The notes under the pieces: generated by a model | Told to the model about the DNA's origin: nothing | What the model saw: the letters and a program-made list of their open reading frames with translations, nothing else | Databases searched by the model: none | Program-made: the position numbers and the translations under genes | From: Bacteroidota bacterium | GTDB taxonomy: Bacteria; Bacteroidota; Bacteroidia; Bacteroidales; FEN-979 | Direction: 5' to 3' | Assembly: GCA_026391775.1 (NCBI GenBank) | Contig: JAPLDK010000076.1 | Coordinates: 1 to 64,000, forward strand | Length of the DNA stretch: 64,000 bases | Shown here: positions 42,048 through 49,743 of the stretch, piece after piece | How the letters are laid out: every line of letters starts with the position of its first letter | How positions within the stretch are numbered: position 1 is the first letter of the stretch

Positions 42048-42150
42048 GGTTACAACTTTTAATGTAAGGGTTTGATTTCATGTAAGACAACCTAATAATG
42101 TACCGGTTACCAAAATTAGAGGATTATTCTTTAGTTTTAAGCGGAAAGAC

Positions 42151-42158
42151 TATATTTG
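42151..42158 (+). promoter_or_regulatory. -7 element for the TPR-AraC regulator
   Basis: TATATTTG matches TAnnTTTG, 34 bases before the ATG at 42193. No exact TTG was seen at the proper upstream distance. Confidence 0.45.
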
Positions 42159-42192
42159 TAAGAGCTTTGAGCAAACTCGGGAAGGTCTCCAT

Positions 42193-44118
42193 ATGTCTCC
42201 AGGCAAAAAATTGATACTAAAATCCTGCCTTACCTTTTCCAGAATAATAATTCTGACGTTATTCTGTTTTGCACAGATAAGCAATCACTTATGGGCTCAA
42301 AAAAAAGATTCAGCAGCCTTGTTTTCTCAACTCAGAACTACTGACCAAGATAAAAAGCTTGAGATACTTCAAAAAATCTTCAGGGAGTATTATAATTTTG
42401 ATCCTGTTAAAGGTCTTCCCTATGTTCATCAGACTATTACACTTGCAAAAAGACTGAATGATAAAAAAGCAGAGACTGGAGCTTATTATGCTCTTGCCTC
42501 ATATTACCAATGCAGGGGAATGATGGATTCGGCATTCTTCTTTTGCCAGATTGCGTTGGATATCAGTAAAATTTTAAATTCAAAGTCCTTAATAGCTCAT
42601 GGTTACTCTGACATGGGTGATTTATTCAGGGTCAGGGGAGAAAAAGTGAAGGCAATTGAATATCTTAAAAAATCTCTCGAATTGGATTCAACAAATAAAT
42701 CGCATGTAGCTGGTTGTTGCTACAGCCTTGGGTTGCTTTATGCTGATGCGGGCTGCCCGGAAGAGTCTGCATATTATTACCTCAAATCATTAAAAATCAA
42801 GGAAGAACAAAAAAAATGGATTGATGCAGCCTATTTAATCTGCAATTTATCGGGTTTTTATTTTCGATCTTCATACAGGGAACAGGGTTTTCTGGCATAT
42901 GAGAAGGCACTCAGTTATTTCCGGCTTGCGAAGCATCTCAAGGGTGAAAGCTACGTATATAACCTCATGGGAATGACATATTTTTCAGACAAAAATTACC
43001 TGTCGGCATTAAAATATTTCAGAAAATCTCTGGCAATTAATTATTTGGACACCATAACAATCCGTTCAGGTTTTTCATTTAACCTGACCAATATCGGTGA
43101 TACATGGATGAAACTGAAACGTTTTGATTCAGCTCAGTTTTATTATTCCCGGGCTCTGGATTTTTCATCCAGGGACCAGGATTACCTCCCTATGTCATGT
43201 ACTTATCTTTCACTGGGTGAAATGAATACTGAATTAAAGAATTACACTACTGCCATTCAATTCCTTAACCAGGGGCTTTACTACTCCCGGCTCCTCAACT
43301 ACAGGGTCCAATGGGAAACGGCCTACAATCTTTTATCAGAATGTTACAATGCAGCAGGAAATCATGAAAAGGCCTTGTTATACCTGAAACTACACAATGA
43401 GATCAAAGACAGCATCTTTACAGAGAAAGCTCATCAGGAAGTAGCGAATATGACGATTAAATATGAAACACAGAAAAAAGACAAGGAGATCATCAGGTTA
43501 AATGTCGATTCTAAAAACAAGCAGGCAAAAATCAGGATTGCAGTTATTATTATCCTTTTAATTGTAATGATAACAGGGTTTGTAAGTTATTATATCTGGT
43601 TATATTATCGTAAAAAGGTAATGCCTAAAGTCAAGGCCTTGAGTTTCATCCAGGAAATGATTTCTATTGAAAAAGAAGGGGATAACCGAAGGTTAAGGGC
43701 GTTTGACAAACTTCTTCCTCCCGAACTAAAACCATTTACAGACACTCCTCCATTACCGACCGAAATAAATAAAAACCTGATAGTACAATTGGAAGGCTTA
43801 CTGATAAAAGACAAAATATATCTTAATGAAAATATGTCTCTTACTGAGACTGCGCATATGCTCGATACGAATACAGCATATTTGTCAAGGCTAATCAATG
43901 AGCATTATACAATCAATTTTTCCGCCTTTTTGAACAGATACCGTATTGAGGAAGCTAAAAAAATGATCCTTGACGATCATTGTAATAACCTTTCGATTGA
44001 AGGAATTGCAAAAAATGCAGGTTTCAGGTCAAAATCCACATTCAACCAGGTTTTTAAAAATTCAACAGGACTAACGCCTACGGAGTTTGCTGTGAGGAAC
44101 GGCAAAGTACGGGCATGA
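42193..44118 (+). CDS. Membrane-bound TPR regulator with AraC-type DNA-binding domain
   Basis: 641 residues. An N-terminal signal or anchor helix (about 14-34) leads to an extracytoplasmic region of TPR repeats (about 55-420; for example AIEYLKKSLELDS and ALLYLKLHNEIKD), one membrane helix (about 453-472), then a cytoplasmic part ending in an AraC helix-turn-helix pair (LTETAHMLDTNTAYLSRLIN and IEGIAKNAGFRSKSTFNQVF, with TPTEF). This one-protein sensor-regulator design is common in Bacteroidota. Signal and targets are unknown; the flanking genes are not obviously related. Confidence 0.9.
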   Translation: MSPGKKLILKSCLTFSRIIILTLFCFAQISNHLWAQKKDSAALFSQLRTTDQDKKLEILQKIFREYYNFDPVKGLPYVHQTITLAKRLNDKKAETGAYYALASYYQCRGMMDSAFFFCQIALDISKILNSKSLIAHGYSDMGDLFRVRGEKVKAIEYLKKSLELDSTNKSHVAGCCYSLGLLYADAGCPEESAYYYLKSLKIKEEQKKWIDAAYLICNLSGFYFRSSYREQGFLAYEKALSYFRLAKHLKGESYVYNLMGMTYFSDKNYLSALKYFRKSLAINYLDTITIRSGFSFNLTNIGDTWMKLKRFDSAQFYYSRALDFSSRDQDYLPMSCTYLSLGEMNTELKNYTTAIQFLNQGLYYSRLLNYRVQWETAYNLLSECYNAAGNHEKALLYLKLHNEIKDSIFTEKAHQEVANMTIKYETQKKDKEIIRLNVDSKNKQAKIRIAVIIILLIVMITGFVSYYIWLYYRKKVMPKVKALSFIQEMISIEKEGDNRRLRAFDKLLPPELKPFTDTPPLPTEINKNLIVQLEGLLIKDKIYLNENMSLTETAHMLDTNTAYLSRLINEHYTINFSAFLNRYRIEEAKKMILDDHCNNLSIEGIAKNAGFRSKSTFNQVFKNSTGLTPTEFAVRNGKVRA

Positions 44119-44129
44119 TCACCGGTACT

Positions 44130-45653
44130 TTAAAGCTGGACCATGGCGTCCATGATTTTCTCCATCTTTTCTTTTATTTCGAATGACGGGCCGTCGAAAT
44201 TATTTACAATTATGGTGAATATCAGAGTCTTTCCGGACCTGGTTTGGGCATACCCGGCAAAGCTTTTTACTCTGGACATGGTGCCGCTCTTTGCCTGGAC
44301 ATTTCCTTCTGCAGCAGTGTTCACGCACAATGTGCGAAGTGTCCCGGAGACTCCGGCAACGGAAAGGGATGTAAAAAAATATTCTGCAGCCGGAGAGGCC
44401 CGCATATAGGCTAATAACCAGGTCACCTGTCTGGCAGTAAAGGTGTTGAACCGTGAAACGCCGCTACCGTCAAACATAGCAAATCCTCCCATATCCATCC
44501 CTTTTGATTCCCAGAAATGTCGAACGGCCAGGGCACCTGCTTCGGTCCCTCCATATTTTAAGACTTTAAGCCCAATGTGTTTCAAAAGATTTTCAGCAAA
44601 AAAATTATAACTGGCCTGATTGGTAGTATGTACTATGGAAGCCACTGTGGGTGACTGAACTGAAGTAATCTCTATGATTACAGATCTCTTTAAGCGTTCG
44701 GCAAGGGAATCGGAATCAGTAACGGAATAGGCTTTCCCGGAAATATAAAAACCTTTTCGGCAGAGAGTATTTAAAAACTCTCCTGCAGCAGCTAACGCAG
44801 GGTTACTTATGGCCGCTACAATGGAAACCTCTGTTTTTCCTTTAGATACAGTGCCACGGATAGTTTTTTGATTTGTCATCGGATGACCAATAAGGAAAAT
44901 CTCCTCCTCGTCCATCTCCGTCTCAACCAACTTATTATAAAACACTTCTTCCGGGATAAAAGGAGTTACCTTCTTCAGCCCTGAATCAAAGCGCTTCTCT
45001 TTCAACGGTTCGAAAAAGAGTTCATAAAGGTTTCCGTTTATAGATAACCCTGAGGCGGCAGCACAATAACCCATATTGATCTCCCCCCAGGTCCAGGTAT
45101 AGGGGATATAATCCTGATCAAAGATCCGTCCATCACCTATAACGGAACCATCCACCGAATCTATCCCAAGTTTTTTCAGGGAAATGCACCAATTTGAAAA
45201 AATAATTTTCATGGTCTGTTCCCCAAGGCAAAAAGTAGGATCACCTCCGCCTTTAATAATTACATTGCCATGGAGGGTATGGCCGGTGATGGTCCCCTCA
45301 TATTGCAGGGAGGTTTTAAAACGGGTTCCGGGTTCCAGGATTTCAAGAGCGACAGCTGTGGTAAACAACTTCATTGTGGAAGCGGGAATCAATGCCTGAT
45401 CCTCATTAAAGCCTGCTATAAGGCTATCGTTAGAGGCATCAATGAAACGATACGAAAAAGAGGCATGCCGGAGGAGAGAATCCTTTGAGAAACGCTCAAG
45501 ACCAATAATCAAAGGATTTCTCAACTTTAAAGTGTTTTGTTTACCAGGAGTTATTAATGCACTTTTTTCCAAAGGAGTGGAGGTATTACTACCGGTACAT
45601 CCGGTAAGTAAAACCACCACTCCAACGGCCGCAACTATTCTTCTAAACATCAA
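44130..45653 (-). CDS. dacB: D-alanyl-D-alanine carboxypeptidase/endopeptidase, lipoprotein (PBP4, DacB-like)
   Basis: 507 residues with lipobox LLTGC (Cys19). Serine acyl-enzyme motifs: SxxK in IPASTMKLF (about residue 92), SxN in NQASYNFFAEN, and KSGT in VQAKSGTMSRVKSF near the C-terminus. A large insert between SxxK and SxN is typical of PBP4. It trims or cleaves peptidoglycan stem peptides. It follows the DUF4878-like lipoprotein gene by 11 bases. Confidence 0.93.
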   Translation of the reverse strand: MMFRRIVAAVGVVVLLTGCTGSNTSTPLEKSALITPGKQNTLKLRNPLIIGLERFSKDSLLRHASFSYRFIDASNDSLIAGFNEDQALIPASTMKLFTTAVALEILEPGTRFKTSLQYEGTITGHTLHGNVIIKGGGDPTFCLGEQTMKIIFSNWCISLKKLGIDSVDGSVIGDGRIFDQDYIPYTWTWGEINMGYCAAASGLSINGNLYELFFEPLKEKRFDSGLKKVTPFIPEEVFYNKLVETEMDEEEIFLIGHPMTNQKTIRGTVSKGKTEVSIVAAISNPALAAAGEFLNTLCRKGFYISGKAYSVTDSDSLAERLKRSVIIEITSVQSPTVASIVHTTNQASYNFFAENLLKHIGLKVLKYGGTEAGALAVRHFWESKGMDMGGFAMFDGSGVSRFNTFTARQVTWLLAYMRASPAAEYFFTSLSVAGVSGTLRTLCVNTAAEGNVQAKSGTMSRVKSFAGYAQTRSGKTLIFTIIVNNFDGPSFEIKEKMEKIMDAMVQL

Positions 45654-45664
45654 TGATAAACAGT

Positions 45665-46087
45665 TTAATTACCTATAACAATGAACCAATCCCCATTAAC
45701 TTTTTTGAGATTGACCTTGTCGTCTGAGTCTGTACCATTATTAAATTGTAATTTGTACTTGACGGTTGCCGTCAATCCATCTTCTGAAATTTTCTCTTCC
45801 AGGATCTGAATATCCTTTAATCCCTGTTTTTTTTCATATTCCTGCGTCGCCCAGGTACATAACCCGGTAAATTTCTGGGTGTCTTCTTTAGTGAATGCAA
45901 CTCCATCCTTCCGTACATAATATTTTATAACTCCTGGATAGTCCTTGGCCTTTAAATTATTCAGAGCTGTTTTTACAACATCCGAAGGAGTTTTACTGAT
46001 GATGCCACCGCCACCACCACCGCAAGAGGTCAATAAAAAGGCCAGCAAAAGGCCTGTTAAAATTAAGCAAACATTGATCTTTTTCAT
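45665..46087 (-). CDS. Small DUF4878-like lipoprotein
   Basis: 140 residues. Lipobox LLTSC at residue 22 followed by six glycines, a flexible tether. The domain (TPSDVVKTALNNLKAKDYPG, then TVKYKLQFNNGTDSDDKVNL and DWFIVI) is an NTF2-like cone of the DUF4878 type. Function unknown; it is between two cell wall genes in one operon. Confidence 0.8.
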   Translation of the reverse strand: MKKINVCLILTGLLLAFLLTSCGGGGGGIISKTPSDVVKTALNNLKAKDYPGVIKYYVRKDGVAFTKEDTQKFTGLCTWATQEYEKKQGLKDIQILEEKISEDGLTATVKYKLQFNNGTDSDDKVNLKKVNGDWFIVIGN

Positions 46088-46117
46088 AATACTGTTTTTT
46101 TTTAAGTGAATACTGAT

Positions 46118-46753
46118 TCATTGGGTATATATTTTATAAAATAATCTGCTGGTTATAAATGCCCCGGGCATCAGGATTTTTCTCCTGGCCAGCAGGATGT
46201 TAACCTCATCCAGTCTCCGGAGCAGAATGTTTATATTTTGATCCCCCTGCCGATACGCTTTTAAAACCAATTCGGTGCAATAAAGGTTTTGATCAGTAAA
46301 GAGATCATAGGAATTGTCGAACCGGCATTGTTGAATATAAAAGGTTCTTGCCTGTGCAGCGACTCTGGTTAAACTCTTCCGATCAAGATATGATCGGAAG
46401 ATGGCGAAATGACTCGCCTTCCTTGGATCAAGGAAAGAACGTAATGGTTCTTTCCTCACCAGCCCGGTTTGAGCCGAGTTTTCACCAGGTTCAGCATGAA
46501 TGACAAAAGGTATCCCTCTCTCCATTACTATGAGTCCTATATGTGAGAAACTGCTGTTTTTTTCAGCAAGGACAACTGCAAGGCTCTCTATGCTTTTTCC
46601 CCTCCGGAAAACGAGGTCCCCTTCCTGCAGGGAAAAAGAATCCAATACCTTTAAATTGCAGTTGTCCCAATATCTGAAGATCATATATCCGGAAATGAAT
46701 ATTACGAACGGACAGAAAATTAAAAGATAAAGAATTATTTTCCAGGGTTTCAT
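46118..46753 (-). CDS. YiiX/YebB-like permuted NlpC/P60 hydrolase
   Basis: 211 residues with an N-terminal membrane anchor (about 6-26). The core has the circularly permuted papain-like order: LQEGDLVFRRG, His in NSSFSHIGLIVMERG, then Cys in DQNLYCTELVLKAY. Such enzymes cleave peptide or amide bonds in cell wall or lipids. First gene of the operon with the DUF4878-like lipoprotein and DacB, so a role in envelope turnover is plausible. Confidence 0.85.
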   Translation of the reverse strand: MKPWKIILYLLIFCPFVIFISGYMIFRYWDNCNLKVLDSFSLQEGDLVFRRGKSIESLAVVLAEKNSSFSHIGLIVMERGIPFVIHAEPGENSAQTGLVRKEPLRSFLDPRKASHFAIFRSYLDRKSLTRVAAQARTFYIQQCRFDNSYDLFTDQNLYCTELVLKAYRQGDQNINILLRRLDEVNILLARRKILMPGAFITSRLFYKIYTQ

Positions 46754-46785
46754 TTTACGGAAATCATTGGAATCGTATTACCTGG

Positions 46786-46793
46786 TAAAAGTA
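46786..46793 (-). promoter_or_regulatory. Promoter of the YiiX-lipoprotein-DacB operon
   Basis: Minus-strand TACTTTTA (one mismatch to TAnnTTTG) with TTG about 19 bases upstream. The ATG at 46753 is 32 bases downstream. Confidence 0.4.
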
Positions 46794-46829
46794 TTATGAG
46801 GTGCTGCTAAAACAAAATATTGATTGACC

Positions 46830-46895
46830 GGATTTATAAATCCACACTGGAAGCTCGTCCTGATCCTGATGTTTCACGTCCGGATTTATAAATCC
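46830..46895. promoter_or_regulatory. Two identical 14-base palindromes, probable regulator sites
   Basis: GGATTTATAAATCC, a perfect palindrome, occurs at 46830-46843 and again at 46882-46895, each preceded by C and followed by A, so the shared unit is CCGGATT-like plus palindrome. Centres are 52 bases apart, close to five helical turns. They lie between the divergent promoters at 46786 and 46933, and about 58 and 110 bases upstream of the expected start of the four-gene run. An activator pair is the simplest reading; a dispersed palindromic repeat is the alternative. Confidence 0.55.
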
Positions 46896-46908
46896 AACCA
46901 ATAAATAC

Positions 46909-46940
46909 TTGTATAAGAGTGTTGGGGGGAGATACATTTG
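46909..46940 (+). promoter_or_regulatory. Promoter of the four-gene membrane/AAA+ run
   Basis: TTG at 46909-46911, a 21-base spacer and TACATTTG at 46933-46940. Expected start near 46947, with a leader of about 73 bases before the first ATG. Confidence 0.65.
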
Positions 46941-47019
46941 CTGTCACAAGGTTTTTAGCCTTGAGTCCAAAAAATCAACCTGAAGAAATTTCACTAAATC
47001 AAATGTTCAATCAAACTTC

Positions 47020-48042
47020 ATGAGTATGAAAAAGCTGATTCTATCTTTTTTTGTCCTGTCACTGCTGCTCCTCAACGGATGGAGTGCGGGAAGAGCCTCT
47101 GTCCTCGGCAGTGCTCAGTCAATCATTACTGCCTCAGTATCTGTGCTTGGTCAAAGTGCAGACCAGCCAGTTAAAGCTGATTCGACAGCCACCACAACCG
47201 AAGCGAAAGACAAGCCTTTTAACTGGAAAGGCCTTATAATCGGGCTCCTTTTCCTTAGCTTTTATGGGTATGCCATCACCATGATTGTAATCACTTTGAT
47301 ACAGACAAAACGAATCGATCCGGTTTCAAAAGAAGAATTCATCAATCTGAGGAAACAAGCTAATAGATCCGAGCTGGCAACAGATGAAGAGAACCAGCAA
47401 GCCTTAGCCTATATTAATGAGGCATATTCTTCATGGAAAATCGTTTCTGAACCCGGTGAAGAAGAAATGCGTAGCCCGGTGACAATGAGCCAGCTTAAAA
47501 AGACAAGAGAGCTACATACTATTGCTGCAAAAGTAATGCCGACCGATGATAAAGTTGTTGATCGTTTCAACACGATGGGCAGCGTTATTAATAGGTCAGA
47601 AACAAGAAGCTTCTCAGGATCATGGAAGTTGATCATTGTCGCAATAATTGCCACTTTTATCACATACCTGATGACAAAAAGTTTTGACCCGGGATTTTGG
47701 CACTGGCTGAAAGGTTTCTGGTGGATGCCCCTGGGTATTGTCCTGTATTATTTTGCCAGTCTTGCGCCTGCATTCCTTCAAGATAAACGTTCACGTTGGT
47801 TCAAAGGGAAAAATATTCATAACGTGTTGATTGGCACTATTATGGGTCTTTTTCTTGCCACTCCGGCAACTGAAACCTGGGTAACAAAATGGAGCGATGG
47901 CAGTAAGACCAAGTCGGAAGAGTTCAACCCTGTCTTTTTTGTCATGTTATTCCTGACATTCATGCTCATCATGTTGCTTGGTTTCCTGATAATAATTTTT
48001 GCCGGGCTTAACTTTATCCGGAACTACCTGATTTATATCTAG
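47020..48042 (+). CDS. Multi-pass membrane protein, first gene of AAA+ cassette
   Basis: 340 residues. Signal-like helix (4-22), a Ser/Thr/Ala-rich linker, membrane helix about 69-92, then a soluble region of about 105 residues with many charges (FINLRKQANRSELATDEENQ), and at least four more hydrophobic segments (about 201-220, 228-250, 262-280, 305-335). An ATG two codons on (47026) is an alternative start. No family recognised. The next gene follows after 24 bases. Confidence 0.8.
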   Translation: MSMKKLILSFFVLSLLLLNGWSAGRASVLGSAQSIITASVSVLGQSADQPVKADSTATTTEAKDKPFNWKGLIIGLLFLSFYGYAITMIVITLIQTKRIDPVSKEEFINLRKQANRSELATDEENQQALAYINEAYSSWKIVSEPGEEEMRSPVTMSQLKKTRELHTIAAKVMPTDDKVVDRFNTMGSVINRSETRSFSGSWKLIIVAIIATFITYLMTKSFDPGFWHWLKGFWWMPLGIVLYYFASLAPAFLQDKRSRWFKGKNIHNVLIGTIMGLFLATPATETWVTKWSDGSKTKSEEFNPVFFVMLFLTFMLIMLLGFLIIIFAGLNFIRNYLIYI

Positions 48043-48066
48043 GATTTTTTCAATCTGATAGTGATT

Positions 48067-49740
48067 ATGAAACGATTTTTTATATCCACATTATTGCTGC
48101 TTGTCAGTTTGTTTATATACTCCCAGCAGGCCATGCCTACCGATGGTTTGCTGGGTTTTTATAAGCTTGATGGTAATTCAAAAGAAGCGGATGGGCATAT
48201 TAAGCCTGGAAAGACACAAGGAATAAAGCCTGCCACCGACCGTTTTGGAAACCAGGGCAAAGCAATCAGCCTGACATATGACCTCCGGCATAATAAGAGA
48301 AGCTTTATTTCCATCCCGCTGGATATCAGTCCGGGCAAACAACCTCTTCTAACGATCTCGTTTTGGATCCAGATGAATTCAAGTAACCTCGAATCGGGAA
48401 TACTTTACCAGAGTGACAATGACTGGAGCCAGAATGATCATTACAGGGGAATTTATGCCGAGAGGGATAACGGTTTAATTCGCTGGACAGCATGCTGTGG
48501 CAGTGACGGAAGCCTGAGGGGGACTGAGATACTCGCAAAAAACTGGATATTTATTGCCCTGGTATATGACCGTGATGACCAGGCTATGCGACTTGTAGTC
48601 AATGACCAGGTATATTCCAAGGCAGCAAAAATGAGAGACGGGTATCCATTCCTTAGGATCGGACCCTTTAACGGCCAGGTAGATGAGCTCAGGATATATT
48701 CCAGGGTGCTGACTTTGGAGGAGCTTGGACTTCTTTACGGAAAGAATATTACAAAAGATACTTCAGATTATGTTATTGCTAAAAGGGCGGATTATAAAAA
48801 CCGCATGCTCAGGGAGGAACTTGACAAGGTCAAGCTTAATACAACCTATGTTGTGGCAGAGGATAAATTTCCTATTCATGATTCTGCAGGAAGTTACAAT
48901 GTGATTGCCGTATTGGTCAAAGGCGATACATTCAGGGTTTTACAGATTGTAAAGAAATCGGCCCTCCTGCTTCTGCCCGATGGGAAGGCAGGGTATGCTT
49001 CAATAAGTTCGATCAATGGTGATGCGTACCTTAAAGGTGGAAGCTACCTGTTTCATGAATTCAAAGTTATTCTCGGAAGCATTTTCAATTTTACCAATAT
49101 CAGGTCCTGGTTCATTGCCGTATTTTTTGCCATTTTATTGTATTTCGTTGTCAAGAAATACGATTTTATTGACAATCTGCTGAACAGGATGGGAAGGCGG
49201 GATCCCATGTTGCAGGGAGGGTCGAAAAGCGAAGGAGCCAGTTCTGGGAATATCCTGAAAAAGATCTTTCCTCTGAAAAGGATGCGTTGGTGGCCTCTTA
49301 CTATAGGCGCCATTTTTGCCCTTGTTGTTTTCATAGGGTTGTTATGGGATGGTGGAGAAGTGGAGTGGTTCATGAATGACGGGTTTAAACTTATTCCCTC
49401 TGGCTATACACGGTCAATACACTGGGTCCTTTATATAACCTTTATCACTTTGATATTCATGTACATTGTGATGATCATCGAAAGCATAATAGTCGTAGGG
49501 CCATTAATGGCGATCCCAAGGGTCCTCATCCTTACGATTTTAATGCTAATGGCACTTCTGGTTACCTATTATCTGAGTGTACTTGTGCTTATCATCGCAA
49601 TTGTTATGCTGGTATTGTTCATTTTATCGTCAGCAGCATCCGGTAGCGAATATAAGTGCCCACATTGTAACAGAAAGTTCACATCAAGCCCCGGGTCAAG
49701 TGGCAGCTGTCCATATTGCGGAGGTGGAGTCAGTACATAA
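48067..49740 (+). CDS. LamG-domain membrane protein with C-terminal zinc ribbon, AAA+ cassette
   Basis: 557 residues from ATG 48067 (a GTG two codons earlier is less likely). Signal peptide 1-20 (FIYSQ), then a LamG/concanavalin-type domain (about 28-225: ISFWIQMNSSNLESGILYQS, NWIFIALVYD, GPFNGQVDELRIYSRVLTLE), an SH3-like beta stretch (about 260-325), a helix at about 345-362, a linker, three hydrophobic segments (about 406-425, 448-475, 480-520) and a final zinc ribbon CPHCNRKF ... CPYCGGG. Extracellular lectin-like and cytoplasmic zinc parts in one polypeptide are unusual. Three bases from the AAA+ gene. Confidence 0.82.
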   Translation: MKRFFISTLLLLVSLFIYSQQAMPTDGLLGFYKLDGNSKEADGHIKPGKTQGIKPATDRFGNQGKAISLTYDLRHNKRSFISIPLDISPGKQPLLTISFWIQMNSSNLESGILYQSDNDWSQNDHYRGIYAERDNGLIRWTACCGSDGSLRGTEILAKNWIFIALVYDRDDQAMRLVVNDQVYSKAAKMRDGYPFLRIGPFNGQVDELRIYSRVLTLEELGLLYGKNITKDTSDYVIAKRADYKNRMLREELDKVKLNTTYVVAEDKFPIHDSAGSYNVIAVLVKGDTFRVLQIVKKSALLLLPDGKAGYASISSINGDAYLKGGSYLFHEFKVILGSIFNFTNIRSWFIAVFFAILLYFVVKKYDFIDNLLNRMGRRDPMLQGGSKSEGASSGNILKKIFPLKRMRWWPLTIGAIFALVVFIGLLWDGGEVEWFMNDGFKLIPSGYTRSIHWVLYITFITLIFMYIVMIIESIIVVGPLMAIPRVLILTILMLMALLVTYYLSVLVLIIAIVMLVLFILSSAASGSEYKCPHCNRKFTSSPGSSGSCPYCGGGVST

Positions 49741-49743
49741 AAG

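Noticed and set aside
46830-46895. The two palindromes as the start of a CRISPR array
   Set aside because: Only two units, 14 bases each, with palindromic symmetry and no cas genes nearby; operator or dispersed repeat is more likely.
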